A DNA stretch of 24,221 bases from Deinococcus rhizophilus (GTDB taxonomy: Bacteria; Deinococcota; Deinococci; Deinococcales; Deinococcaceae), in NCBI RefSeq assembly GCF_030271215.1, contig NZ_JASNGB010000022.1, forward strand, positions 1 to 24,221. The letters are read 5' to 3'. Made by a program: the position numbers and the translations under genes. The notes under the pieces are model-generated. The model was not told where the DNA came from and did not search any database. It saw nothing but the letters and a program-made list of their open reading frames with translations. Positions 8,801 through 15,830 of the stretch are shown here, piece after piece. Numbering within the stretch: the first letter of the stretch is position 1; each line of letters starts with the position of its first letter.

Positions 8801-11223
8801 GTGATCGGGCGATCTTGCAGAGCACGTCCGGCCCGCCCCTTTTTCTGCACGAATGACGCCGTGTTGGTGGGAGCGTGATGTTGCAGCACGAATTGAATGC
8901 TGGGATCGTCGTAGCCGACTTCCAGGCTGGTCGTGGCGAACACGATGTCCTGATCCAGCGCCTGACTGTTTGTGAGACCGCTGTACACTGGGCGGGCGTC
9001 GGACGTGAGGGCCCTGGGCGGCGCGCCGGGCTGCGGCCGGTTTTGACCGTACTGCAGCGCGTCTTGGCCTTCAAAGTACCAGTACTCGCCGTCCTGAAAT
9101 GCGGCACTGTCAAAGATGTTCCCCGTGGGACGGGTCAGGCGAAACCGCGCGAGTCCTTGCCGCGTCTCGGCGTCTTTGAACTCCACGGTGAGTTTCTTCA
9201 GTTTGGAGATGCTGTCTTGAAAGACCAGGCTGCGGTGTTTGGCCGGATCACGTCCAGTCTCAGCGCGCCGCGGCATATTATGCGCGATGGTCATGATGGT
9301 CTGGATGGCCGCCGACGCGTCCCCGACCCGGTATCCACGCGAGTAGGACTCCGGCCGGATAAACAGGAAGTACTCGCGGCCCTGAGCCGGATCGAGGTCC
9401 TCTTCGGTGGGCACGAGTGCCCGCACCCGGTTGGGGTAGAGGCCCGTCAAGTCCGCCAGGAACTGGGCAGGTTGGCCGATGGTGGCGCTCATTCCGAGGA
9501 TGAGCGGCTTGGTCCACTGCTGACTAACCGGCAGGTCACGGCGGGCAGCGAACATCGCCTGATCAAGGCGGTGCTGATACCGTCGCAAAAGTGACGCGAT
9601 CTGCGAACCGTGAATGCCGTTATACAGGTGAATTTCATCCAGCACGATGGCGCGAGGTGCCGTGCGTTTGGCGGTCGGCGCTGACTTAGGTGCCAGGCCA
9701 AACACGCCGTTGGCCTGGGGATCTTGCAACCAGCGGTTGAGCATTTCCGTCGTGATGATCAAGATGTCCGGTGGGGTACGCTGAATGGCTTCCCGCGTGG
9801 CCCGGAATGTCGTGAGCCGCCAGTGACCTTCAGCAGGTCCCCCTGAGGACGTGAGGGTGCAGGTGCCGCTCACCGGTGCAGACGCTAGGACCGGCGCGCC
9901 GTCTGGCGCAGTGAAGTACGGCACCTTGTACCCGTCATTCAGCCGCTCCCAGGGCCGGCGGTTGTCGTCCTTTTGCGTGCCGGTGAGGGTGCCGTCATTT
10001 CTGGGCGTGTCACCAAACACCATACCTACACTGAGCGGTTCAATGGCACGGCCGGAATCCTCCAGCGTCTGATTAAGCGCCGCGACATACCGGCAGACGC
10101 GTTCCAGTTGGTTCTTGGCCAGGTTCTGACGGGGATAAACCAGAATGACTTTCACGCCGGGGGTCTCGTCCACCTGACGCTCCTTGAGCAGGCCCAGCAG
10201 TAAAGGCAGCAGAGCCGCCTCGGTCTTGCCACTGCCGGTGTTTCCAGTGATGACAAAAGCCCCCCCTTCCCGGCGGAGGTATGCCTGCCCAACCTCACGT
10301 ACGGCGCTCGCCTGCACACGGGTGACGTCTTTGAAGTTCAACGTGTCCGCGAACGTGGACTGCATGAACCGTACCGCCCGGCGGGTTTCCCGCTCCTGAT
10401 GTTCAGTAAGGAGCGACTCGAACGTCTCACGCAGGTCATGCTCCCGCCGAAGTCGACGTCGATCCTGGAAATGAACCCGCACGCTCTGCACGAGATGCGG
10501 CGCGGTGGTCGCGTCATCCGCTTTGAAGCGGCGCTTGACATTTTTTAGGAGGCGCACAATCTCGGAAATACGAGACCGGTAGAGATTTGGGCGAGGTTCC
10601 ATAACCAAACGAGCCGCCATGAGACGCTTCAGGTCCTGCTTGACCAAGGCGTCCCCCCGCACGCCTTTGAGCTCGGCGGCGATTTCTTCCGTCGTGGTGA
10701 ACGTCTCGTACAGACCGAAATTGATCCGGCGCTGCTCAATGTTTTCCAGTGCGTTGAGCACCTGAAGCATTTCGGGCGTGACCGCCGCGGTTCCGGCCGG
10801 TCCTTCGTCGGGGGGCGGAATCTCATCCCAGGGTGCCGCGCCTGCCCCGCCGGCAGGCGCGGCACCAGGCGCCGTCCCTGGCCCGGCGCGCAGTTCACCG
10901 TCCACCTCATGGAGGGCGTTCTGGGCATGCAAGGCCAGAACCGCCTCAGTAACCGCGTCTTGACCGTACGTGTACCCGAGGTCCCGCCGGCTCATCGGCA
11001 GGGCGTGAATCACCTGCAACAGGCGGAACCGGACGCACTCGTAGGTGCCCCCGTCCTTTTTGGCTTGCGTATAGATCTCGAACGTCGGGTCGGCAGCGAG
11101 TTCGCTTTTCAGCATGGCCTCACTGACCCGGATCGATTTGGCGAGGCGCCACGCGGGCACGCGGCGGTATCGGTCACTGCGGAGAGCCTCACGAATTTGG
11201 AGGCGGAGTTGTTCACTGAGCAT
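5869..11223 (-). CDS. dpdJ: DpdJ, large DEIH-box helicase
   Basis: The product has 1784 residues. The ATG at 11223 is chosen because AAAGGGAA lies 7 bases upstream; an earlier GTG at 11268 has no good ribosome site. Residues 1-110 and 150-225 look like winged-helix modules separated by an Ala/Gly/Pro-rich linker (112-148). Superfamily 2 motifs follow: Walker A TGNTGSGKT (326-334), VILVYPRQNLAKNQL (Ia), VLDEIHLYNG (motif II, DEIH at 529-532), GMSATIG (579-583), FATTSLEVGYDD (V) and QKKGRAGRA (VI, 793-801). A long C-terminal region ends with Cys1676, 1680, 1683 and 1688 (CVDACPACLASGC), reminiscent of the zinc-binding DUF1998-like end of MrfA/YprA helicases and DISARM helicases. It should remodel DNA using ATP. 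It follows dpdI after 96 bases and overlaps dpdK. The frame is intact. Confidence 0.8.
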   Translation of the reverse strand: MLSEQLRLQIREALRSDRYRRVPAWRLAKSIRVSEAMLKSELAADPTFEIYTQAKKDGGTYECVRFRLLQVIHALPMSRRDLGYTYGQDAVTEAVLALHAQNALHEVDGELRAGPGTAPGAAPAGGAGAAPWDEIPPPDEGPAGTAAVTPEMLQVLNALENIEQRRINFGLYETFTTTEEIAAELKGVRGDALVKQDLKRLMAARLVMEPRPNLYRSRISEIVRLLKNVKRRFKADDATTAPHLVQSVRVHFQDRRRLRREHDLRETFESLLTEHQERETRRAVRFMQSTFADTLNFKDVTRVQASAVREVGQAYLRREGGAFVITGNTGSGKTEAALLPLLLGLLKERQVDETPGVKVILVYPRQNLAKNQLERVCRYVAALNQTLEDSGRAIEPLSVGMVFGDTPRNDGTLTGTQKDDNRRPWERLNDGYKVPYFTAPDGAPVLASAPVSGTCTLTSSGGPAEGHWRLTTFRATREAIQRTPPDILIITTEMLNRWLQDPQANGVFGLAPKSAPTAKRTAPRAIVLDEIHLYNGIHGSQIASLLRRYQHRLDQAMFAARRDLPVSQQWTKPLILGMSATIGQPAQFLADLTGLYPNRVRALVPTEEDLDPAQGREYFLFIRPESYSRGYRVGDASAAIQTIMTIAHNMPRRAETGRDPAKHRSLVFQDSISKLKKLTVEFKDAETRQGLARFRLTRPTGNIFDSAAFQDGEYWYFEGQDALQYGQNRPQPGAPPRALTSDARPVYSGLTNSQALDQDIVFATTSLEVGYDDPSIQFVLQHHAPTNTASFVQKKGRAGRALQDRPITALTLSKSSFRDAFYYQNPELLTEPDDYQPALNPDNDFVQRYHAVALFFDELTRTTRKDRRRGQAGQSLDEHLAAVRSQLTEMDAKGALTRAYKRITSESLRRQPQHATWQATWEWFEQQLREPEVASRYKSDDASDLMRLCPVFPDNLFSSVNLPIVQVTAPKQSGSDDMDFTSEDVALTFTEFAVGRVSRRYGRQHQLHWRNFMKVEPRGASKHAVAMERYLTKRPGKPAGPFNTNLIRDLSDPALLGPTYDLQFPMNVMRVHGEQPKAFYRLRYLQLYSFGTLNSRDPRSVGADWCWLGRKNPDGTVNVTYVPSAEDRKTKFGEGWRHVSPDSNSVPLSFSVVRPLTGTGGQALPPRATAVLPPLFGRLLRPLEYYYGDLNGERSRLCAWEIHYGAETTTVLVARGQQDEHAGRGHNVVRYINDKDRTSLLYGYDLTTEGMRLPYDQEVLTGLVETLVQEMQEHEERRRHLQDQFLRYLLKSVPWGGGEEGLNVFEQRQMADILCTMRAAGRAAYPDRESFLGALQSDAEFDSLIGAARSYWRDHRTLNEEFVARARQTFKDPVTIDAVNEALYKVGVSAHIKRFLQDTVRHSLKHAARNMFSLQGSTDPNQVGSSTKLHLTHGRDPDDTALYVYERNQDGAGGTRAAARTLAPEVDATGPDALIGLRIKEWWRFTLECPIHQEEALIKAVLDAEGTHPHRRANVVDAVHATLARPIHDRDDAALRAALIHATDHTLDEQSPDLSSLATHLLTDVRVMGQDFRRVDLLCELLDLERALSVAFGRTPLPAELAGHALSELDAGADLPTLRGLLQVYRDHFAALQLPTAAEGEDAAVSDDADGGGEDGAANPDDRFLAQVESLSVSTCVDACPACLASGCDLGPIDVMRHNVSRAWLKRAHQVLTRAFTLAPHEQTIQRVLDVAAASGGFVMFEHHGQVPAAFQRELRQHGFQQYGRLYDPQHLLYRSMIYRAGGA
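10832..10866. repeat. perfect 15-bp inverted repeat inside dpdJ
   Basis: Arms at 10832-10846 (GGTGCCGCGCCTGCC) and 10852-10866 (its exact complement) enclose a 5-base loop (CCGCC). It lies in the coding sequence for the Ala/Gly/Pro linker of DpdJ, roughly residues 119-131, near the 5' end of the gene. In the mRNA it would form a very stable GC hairpin about 360 bases after the start codon. It could slow translation, or be a small inserted repeat element kept because the linker tolerates it. Confidence 0.8.
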
Positions 11224-11319
11224 GAGCGTTCCCTTTCGGTGAAGGGCGTGGAGGTTGATGCGCTGCACGCCCTGATGGAGGAGCGGGTGAGAGAAATAAC
11301 AGTGGAGGCGGTCAGGTCA

Positions 11320-12030
11320 TCATAGGGACGGCCTTAGACGCACGGAAAACGCGGAAAGCAACTTGTGCAATCGCAGCCATTCGAGGATGTCGGGCGTGAG
11401 GTCTGCCAGGGTGGCGCGGCCGTCACCGGTGCACTCGAAGAACTCCAGCACCGCGGCTGGCAAGTCCAGTTCGACCATGGCGCGACGCAGACTGGCGTAC
11501 TGCTCGGCCAGGGTCTGCGCTTGAGCGATGAGAGTGGGCGTGACCGGTTGCGGGGCCCGCATGCGGGCGTGCTCTTTGTTCAGCGTGCGCCACTGCCTGA
11601 TCCGTCCGGTCCATTCGGGGTGACGTTCTAGGACGTCCAGCAGGGCGTCCGGCACAGGTGGCTTCAGGGCGTCCAGGTGTTCCTGCCAGAGCCGCTGACC
11701 ATCAAGCGCCACCTCATCGGTCAGGTTTTTCAAGTTCTTCAAGGCCACGTGTACATCGTTGTCCAGCAGACTCAGGTGATTCTGCCGGGCGAGATTCCGG
11801 ACTTTATCCAGTTGCTTGAGGGTTCCCGGGAGTGACCTGGGCTGCTCCGACTGGACGATGCCCGCCTGCACGAGCAGATGCCAGGTCTGCAGCCCGGCAT
11901 TCAAAGCCTTGACAGCGTCCCGCAGACGGGTCTTACGGGTCGTGAGTTGCTCAACAGTCTCGGTTTCATCTTTCAGGGCGTGCACAAACTCAGCCCGTCG
12001 CTCCAGGGTGATCGCCAGGTCGCGAATCAT
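11320..12030 (-). CDS. dpdI: DpdI, coiled-coil protein of the Dpd island
   Basis: This 236-residue protein starts with an ATG that overlaps the dpdH stop as ATGA (12027-12030), with GGGAGGTGAA just upstream as the ribosome site. Almost the whole chain looks helical. Residues ~5-50 (LERRAEFVHALKDETETVEQ onward) and ~150-190 form likely coiled coils, and the middle part repeats LKNLKN-type heptads. No catalytic motif, cysteine cluster, signal peptide or membrane segment is visible. By position between dpdH and dpdJ it corresponds to DpdI, whose function is unknown. A scaffold or adaptor between the DpdH ATPase and DpdJ is my inference from the coupling and the helical content. The name depends mainly on gene order. 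Confidence 0.55.
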   Translation of the reverse strand: MIRDLAITLERRAEFVHALKDETETVEQLTTRKTRLRDAVKALNAGLQTWHLLVQAGIVQSEQPRSLPGTLKQLDKVRNLARQNHLSLLDNDVHVALKNLKNLTDEVALDGQRLWQEHLDALKPPVPDALLDVLERHPEWTGRIRQWRTLNKEHARMRAPQPVTPTLIAQAQTLAEQYASLRRAMVELDLPAAVLEFFECTGDGRATLADLTPDILEWLRLHKLLSAFSVRLRPSL

Positions 12031-15000
12031 GAGTTCACCTCCCGCTTGAGGGCTTGCAGGACATGGAATACCTCGTCTAGTTCGCCGATTACCTCGCGCG
12101 CCAGGCTGCCGGCGTCACCCTGCAGTTTGCCGATCGTTTCCGCCTGCTCCGCCTTCCGCAGGCTCTGGGTGAGGGTGCGGTTGATGGTCTGCAGGACGTC
12201 CCGGGCCCGGCGGGCGTCCACCCAGGGCACCTTGGCGGCGGCGTCAAGTTGATCTTCCGGCGTCTGCGCGTTCAGCAGACGCTCACACGTGCGCCGAATG
12301 GAGGGTAGAGGCAGTTCACTGAATTCCTTGGTCACCCGTTTGATTGTCTCGTTCGGCTCCATACCGTATCTGGTTTCTGTGACGAGCACACCGGCTTTCG
12401 CGGCCGCCTGCAGCGCTTTGTTGACCTCTTCAAGCGTGACTTTCAAATCTTCATCCTGGTTGAGGTGGGTGTCGAGCATCTCCGTCACCCGCGCCGCCTC
12501 TTGCGCCGCCTCCATGATGGCGGACGTCACTGAACCGAGCAGTTTGGCGGTCATGTCGCCCAACGCGTTCGGATCCCACGCCGCTGGAGGCAACGCGCCG
12601 CCCAGGCGCCGGCCTCGCCGTTTCATGCTGCCCAGCACCCGGGCCGCGTCCACCATGGCGACCTTCCCGGTCCCCTTGCGAATTCCGGCGAAGACCAGCA
12701 GTTCGTCACGCGCGCGGTCATGCGCGGTGCGCCACTGCTCCAACTGCCTGCGCCACCCGGCGGGCGCGTCCAGTGAAGGCTGCCCTGGGGGTTGCAGCAT
12801 CATCACCAGCCATTCTTTCTGCGTGTCGCTTCCTTTTTGCAGGCCACTCGCGACGCCTTGCCAGTACAGCAGATCCGCCGCCAACGGCAGTGGGGTTTGC
12901 CCCGGTTGGCGGGGATCGACGACTGCCAGCACTTCTTGCGCCCAGGCGTCGACAGTCTCCGCCACCTGCCACGGCGCATCGGGCAGGTCCCGGGGCCACT
13001 CGCCATGCTTTTTGAAGTGCCGGTAGGCACCCAGAGCCAGGGCCACCTGCGCGCGGTCCTGGCGGGGCAGAGGCAACCTTAACTTGAACCCGGTGCCGCG
13101 CGTCGGGTTGGCCTGACCATCAAATTCCACGTTGCTGTGGCTGCCCCACAGGCCGCGCGCTTTCAAGGCGCCCAGGTCCAAGTTCAACGCTTCAAAGTCC
13201 AGTGCGTCGTTGACGGCAGCGACCACCTCATTTCTTAGTTCCGTCGCCGACGTCTGAGGCAACACCTCGCCGGCCGCCCAGTACTGCAGTGGGGTCCGTT
13301 TTGTCACGGTAGGTTGCACGTCTGGATCCTGAACTTCGATGTCCTCTGGGGAAGGCTCAGGCGGTACAAAGGCCTCACCGCTGCCCGTGAACGGGTATCC
13401 GAGGGCGTCGTGAATTCCCCTGGGCGCCGCGTACTGGGGCTGTCCAGCCCCCCAGATCCGGGCGACCGCCTCCGCCTGCTTCCGGCGAGCGGCATCCGGG
13501 ATGGTGGTCAAACGCGCGACATCGGCGTCACTGAGCGGTTCGACCCCCGGCAGGTACGCCTGCTGGAAACGCCGGGTTGGGAATTCGAAGTCCGGCAGGC
13601 CCTCTTGCGCTTCCCCGAGTGTCTCCCGCAGCCCGCGCAGCAGTTCACGTGGATTGACCAGTTCCGGCACAGGTTGATGCCGCCGGTTGACAACGTCCAG
13701 GGCACTGGCATTCAGGGGATACAGGCCAACGGTGCCTTTGACGTTAGCCAGGGCGACACTGCCGAACGACGAGTGGCAGACCGGCCGGTACGGGCAGTCC
13801 GTGCAGGCCGAGTCGACGGTGGCGCCGGCGCGCAGGTGGTGCAGGTTTGCCTGCAGGGCGGCGTCGCCGTGGCGGGCCGCATTGAGATACAGGCCCGTGA
13901 GTGTTTCCCGGACGTCTCTGGTTTTTTTCTGACTGCCGGGTTTCACGTCCAGGTCCACGACGAAGCTCAGCCGGGTCCGGACGGTTTCCATGTCCTTGAA
14001 GTAACCAGTGGTGACAGCGAACGCCACTCGGATATCACAGAGGTCACGTTGATCATCGTCGATCAGCGCTTCTAGCAGGGGACGCTGGATACCCTGCAGC
14101 AATGCGAAGTCCTCGATCAGGAGAATCAAGGTCTTCTGTTGCCGTTTGAGGCTCTGCCGCACGTCCCGCATTAGGGACATCAGGTCGTCACCACTAAGGT
14201 TGTACAGCCGCTGCAGGGCCGGCGCCAGGAAGTGGTTCATGACCGCCACGGCCGCCTCGCGCACACCCGCGTTCGTGGAGAGTTGCTGGTACAGGCCCCT
14301 CACTTTCGCGCCGGCCGCCGCGACATCCCTAAGGGTCAGGGGAAGATCATGCGCCTGAATGGCAAACGCGGCGTCTTTGTCTTCGCTGCGTCCGTGCAGG
14401 GCTTCTTTGATCAGTCGCGTCAGGACGCTGGTGTCGGCGTCCAACGCGCGGCGCACGACGTCTTCCAGCAAGAAGGCGGGGAGACTGCTGCGGTAGAAGT
14501 CGAGTTCCTGCGCGGTGAGCGCGGTACCGTTGGCGCGTTTGATCTCCGTGCTGGGCGGCATGTGCTCGATCAGGTACGCAAGGTTGCTGCGCAGGTCCCA
14601 TACGGCCTGGGTGACCGTCAACCCGTCCGCGGCGCGAGCCAAACGGTCGCGGAACTGGTCGAACACCTCACCCTGCAGTTCTTTGAGGATCAGGGTGATA
14701 ACGTCCCGGAGGTTGGTGCTGTGCTTGGGGACGTTCACCACATGCCGGTCAGGGGTTCGTTCCACCTGCGTGTCCAACCACCGGATCAGGTGGGATTTAC
14801 CGGAACCGCTCGAGCCGATGACGGGCACCAGCAGGTTGGCCCGTGCGGGACTCAGAAACTCATCGCGGAAGGCCTGCTCGTCATAGTCAACTTCGCCCTG
14901 ATCCCCCTCACCCGCGCGGCGGGTCATCTGGGCGGGGCGGTGGGTGGCCAGAAACACGGCGTCACTGGGGCGGGCCGCGACGATGGTTAACACCTCCTCC

Positions 15001-15053
15001 AGAGCTTGCGGTTGCCAGCAGACGATCTCGCGGAATGGCTGGGGGGCGCTCAC
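12027..15053 (-). CDS. dpdH: DpdH, large P-loop ATPase
   Basis: The product has 1008 residues. The GTG at 15053 is chosen: it overlaps the dpdG stop as GTGA and has AAGGTG upstream, whereas the ATG at 15122 lies deep inside dpdG. An ATP-binding site is clear: VPVIGSSGSGKSHLIRWLD (Walker A at 80-87) and LILLIEDFALLQG (Walker B-like, ~309-316, with the ED pair). Cys417, Cys420 and Cys426 (CTDCPYRPVC, C-x2-C-x5-C) suggest a metal or iron-sulfur site. The C-terminal 300 residues are helical, with coiled-coil-like stretches near 870-1000. The overall plan (N-terminal STAND/AAA-like ATPase of about 1000 residues with a long helical tail) resembles the big ATPases of other multi-gene defence systems such as BrxC. 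DpdH probably couples ATP use to assembly of the complex or to target sensing. Confidence 0.8.
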   Translation of the reverse strand: MSAPQPFREIVCWQPQALEEVLTIVAARPSDAVFLATHRPAQMTRRAGEGDQGEVDYDEQAFRDEFLSPARANLLVPVIGSSGSGKSHLIRWLDTQVERTPDRHVVNVPKHSTNLRDVITLILKELQGEVFDQFRDRLARAADGLTVTQAVWDLRSNLAYLIEHMPPSTEIKRANGTALTAQELDFYRSSLPAFLLEDVVRRALDADTSVLTRLIKEALHGRSEDKDAAFAIQAHDLPLTLRDVAAAGAKVRGLYQQLSTNAGVREAAVAVMNHFLAPALQRLYNLSGDDLMSLMRDVRQSLKRQQKTLILLIEDFALLQGIQRPLLEALIDDDQRDLCDIRVAFAVTTGYFKDMETVRTRLSFVVDLDVKPGSQKKTRDVRETLTGLYLNAARHGDAALQANLHHLRAGATVDSACTDCPYRPVCHSSFGSVALANVKGTVGLYPLNASALDVVNRRHQPVPELVNPRELLRGLRETLGEAQEGLPDFEFPTRRFQQAYLPGVEPLSDADVARLTTIPDAARRKQAEAVARIWGAGQPQYAAPRGIHDALGYPFTGSGEAFVPPEPSPEDIEVQDPDVQPTVTKRTPLQYWAAGEVLPQTSATELRNEVVAAVNDALDFEALNLDLGALKARGLWGSHSNVEFDGQANPTRGTGFKLRLPLPRQDRAQVALALGAYRHFKKHGEWPRDLPDAPWQVAETVDAWAQEVLAVVDPRQPGQTPLPLAADLLYWQGVASGLQKGSDTQKEWLVMMLQPPGQPSLDAPAGWRRQLEQWRTAHDRARDELLVFAGIRKGTGKVAMVDAARVLGSMKRRGRRLGGALPPAAWDPNALGDMTAKLLGSVTSAIMEAAQEAARVTEMLDTHLNQDEDLKVTLEEVNKALQAAAKAGVLVTETRYGMEPNETIKRVTKEFSELPLPSIRRTCERLLNAQTPEDQLDAAAKVPWVDARRARDVLQTINRTLTQSLRKAEQAETIGKLQGDAGSLAREVIGELDEVFHVLQALKREVNS

Positions 15054-15823
15054 GCTTTCACCTTCGTCACTTTGATGTGGGAAACGTTCATCGTCGCGCC
15101 GTGTGGGAGGGTTAAGGTCCACTTTTCGGCGTCGGCGTGTGACAGCAGGACGCAGCGTTTTGCGCGTGTCAATGCCTTGAGGGCGGAACTGACACTGCCC
15201 GGCATCACGGTGTCCGTCACGGGTGGGAGGGCCGGCAGCGCCTCACGCCACCGGGCGTACACGTCCGCCACGGCAAACTCACCGGTGGTCGTGACGGCAG
15301 CCCACCCGTTGTTCAGCGCGCGGGTAGGGTCCGGCATCCATGCGCCGCCTATGTCGCGGGCCAGGCCCAGGTACCGCATCCACCGTTGAAAGTTGGAAAA
15401 CTGTGTACCGTTGGGGATGAACTCAATGATGCCTAGTCCCCTCGTCTGGTAGTCGTCGAAGGAGTTCGCTTCCGGCGCCCGGTAAGCATCCTGCTCCAAA
15501 AACCACTGTGCAGCCTGGCAGAACCGCTCTTCCTGGCTCAGGACGGCGCGGCACAGGGCGTGAAGGTACGCACCGTCGTTCGGAAAGGTCTGCGCGGCCG
15601 TGACGGTGCCGTCCCGGTCTTCTATGAGGCCCAGTGCCTTGGCTTCACTTAGGGCACTCTTGAGGATGTCGCGGCCGTCCCGGTACCGGTCATCTTCAGG
15701 CAGGTGACTGTGCGGCACCAGCAGACGTGAGAATTCTTCCGGGGTGCCTGGCAGCAGTTTCGCCAGGTCGTACACGGCGCGGATGGCTTGTGGAAAGGCG
15801 TCCGGATTAACCAGAATGGACAT
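15050..15823 (-). CDS. dpdG: DpdG, possible winged-helix protein
   Basis: This 257-residue protein starts at an ATG with GAGGT upstream, 7 bases after the dpdF stop. It ends inside the dpdH start (GTGA overlap). Residues ~48-78 (RDILKSALSEAKALGLIEDR followed by DGTVTAA) have the helix-helix-wing pattern of a winged-helix DNA-binding domain. A second, similar segment near 150-185 (FQRWMRYLGLARDIGGAWMP onward) also fits a wing. No catalytic motif is seen. Position between dpdF and dpdH identifies it as DpdG, a member of the island with unknown role. A DNA- or protein-binding adaptor is plausible. Confidence in the name comes from gene order rather than from any recognised signature. Confidence 0.65.
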   Translation of the reverse strand: MSILVNPDAFPQAIRAVYDLAKLLPGTPEEFSRLLVPHSHLPEDDRYRDGRDILKSALSEAKALGLIEDRDGTVTAAQTFPNDGAYLHALCRAVLSQEERFCQAAQWFLEQDAYRAPEANSFDDYQTRGLGIIEFIPNGTQFSNFQRWMRYLGLARDIGGAWMPDPTRALNNGWAAVTTTGEFAVADVYARWREALPALPPVTDTVMPGSVSSALKALTRAKRCVLLSHADAEKWTLTLPHGATMNVSHIKVTKVKA

Positions 15824-15830
15824 GGAGACC

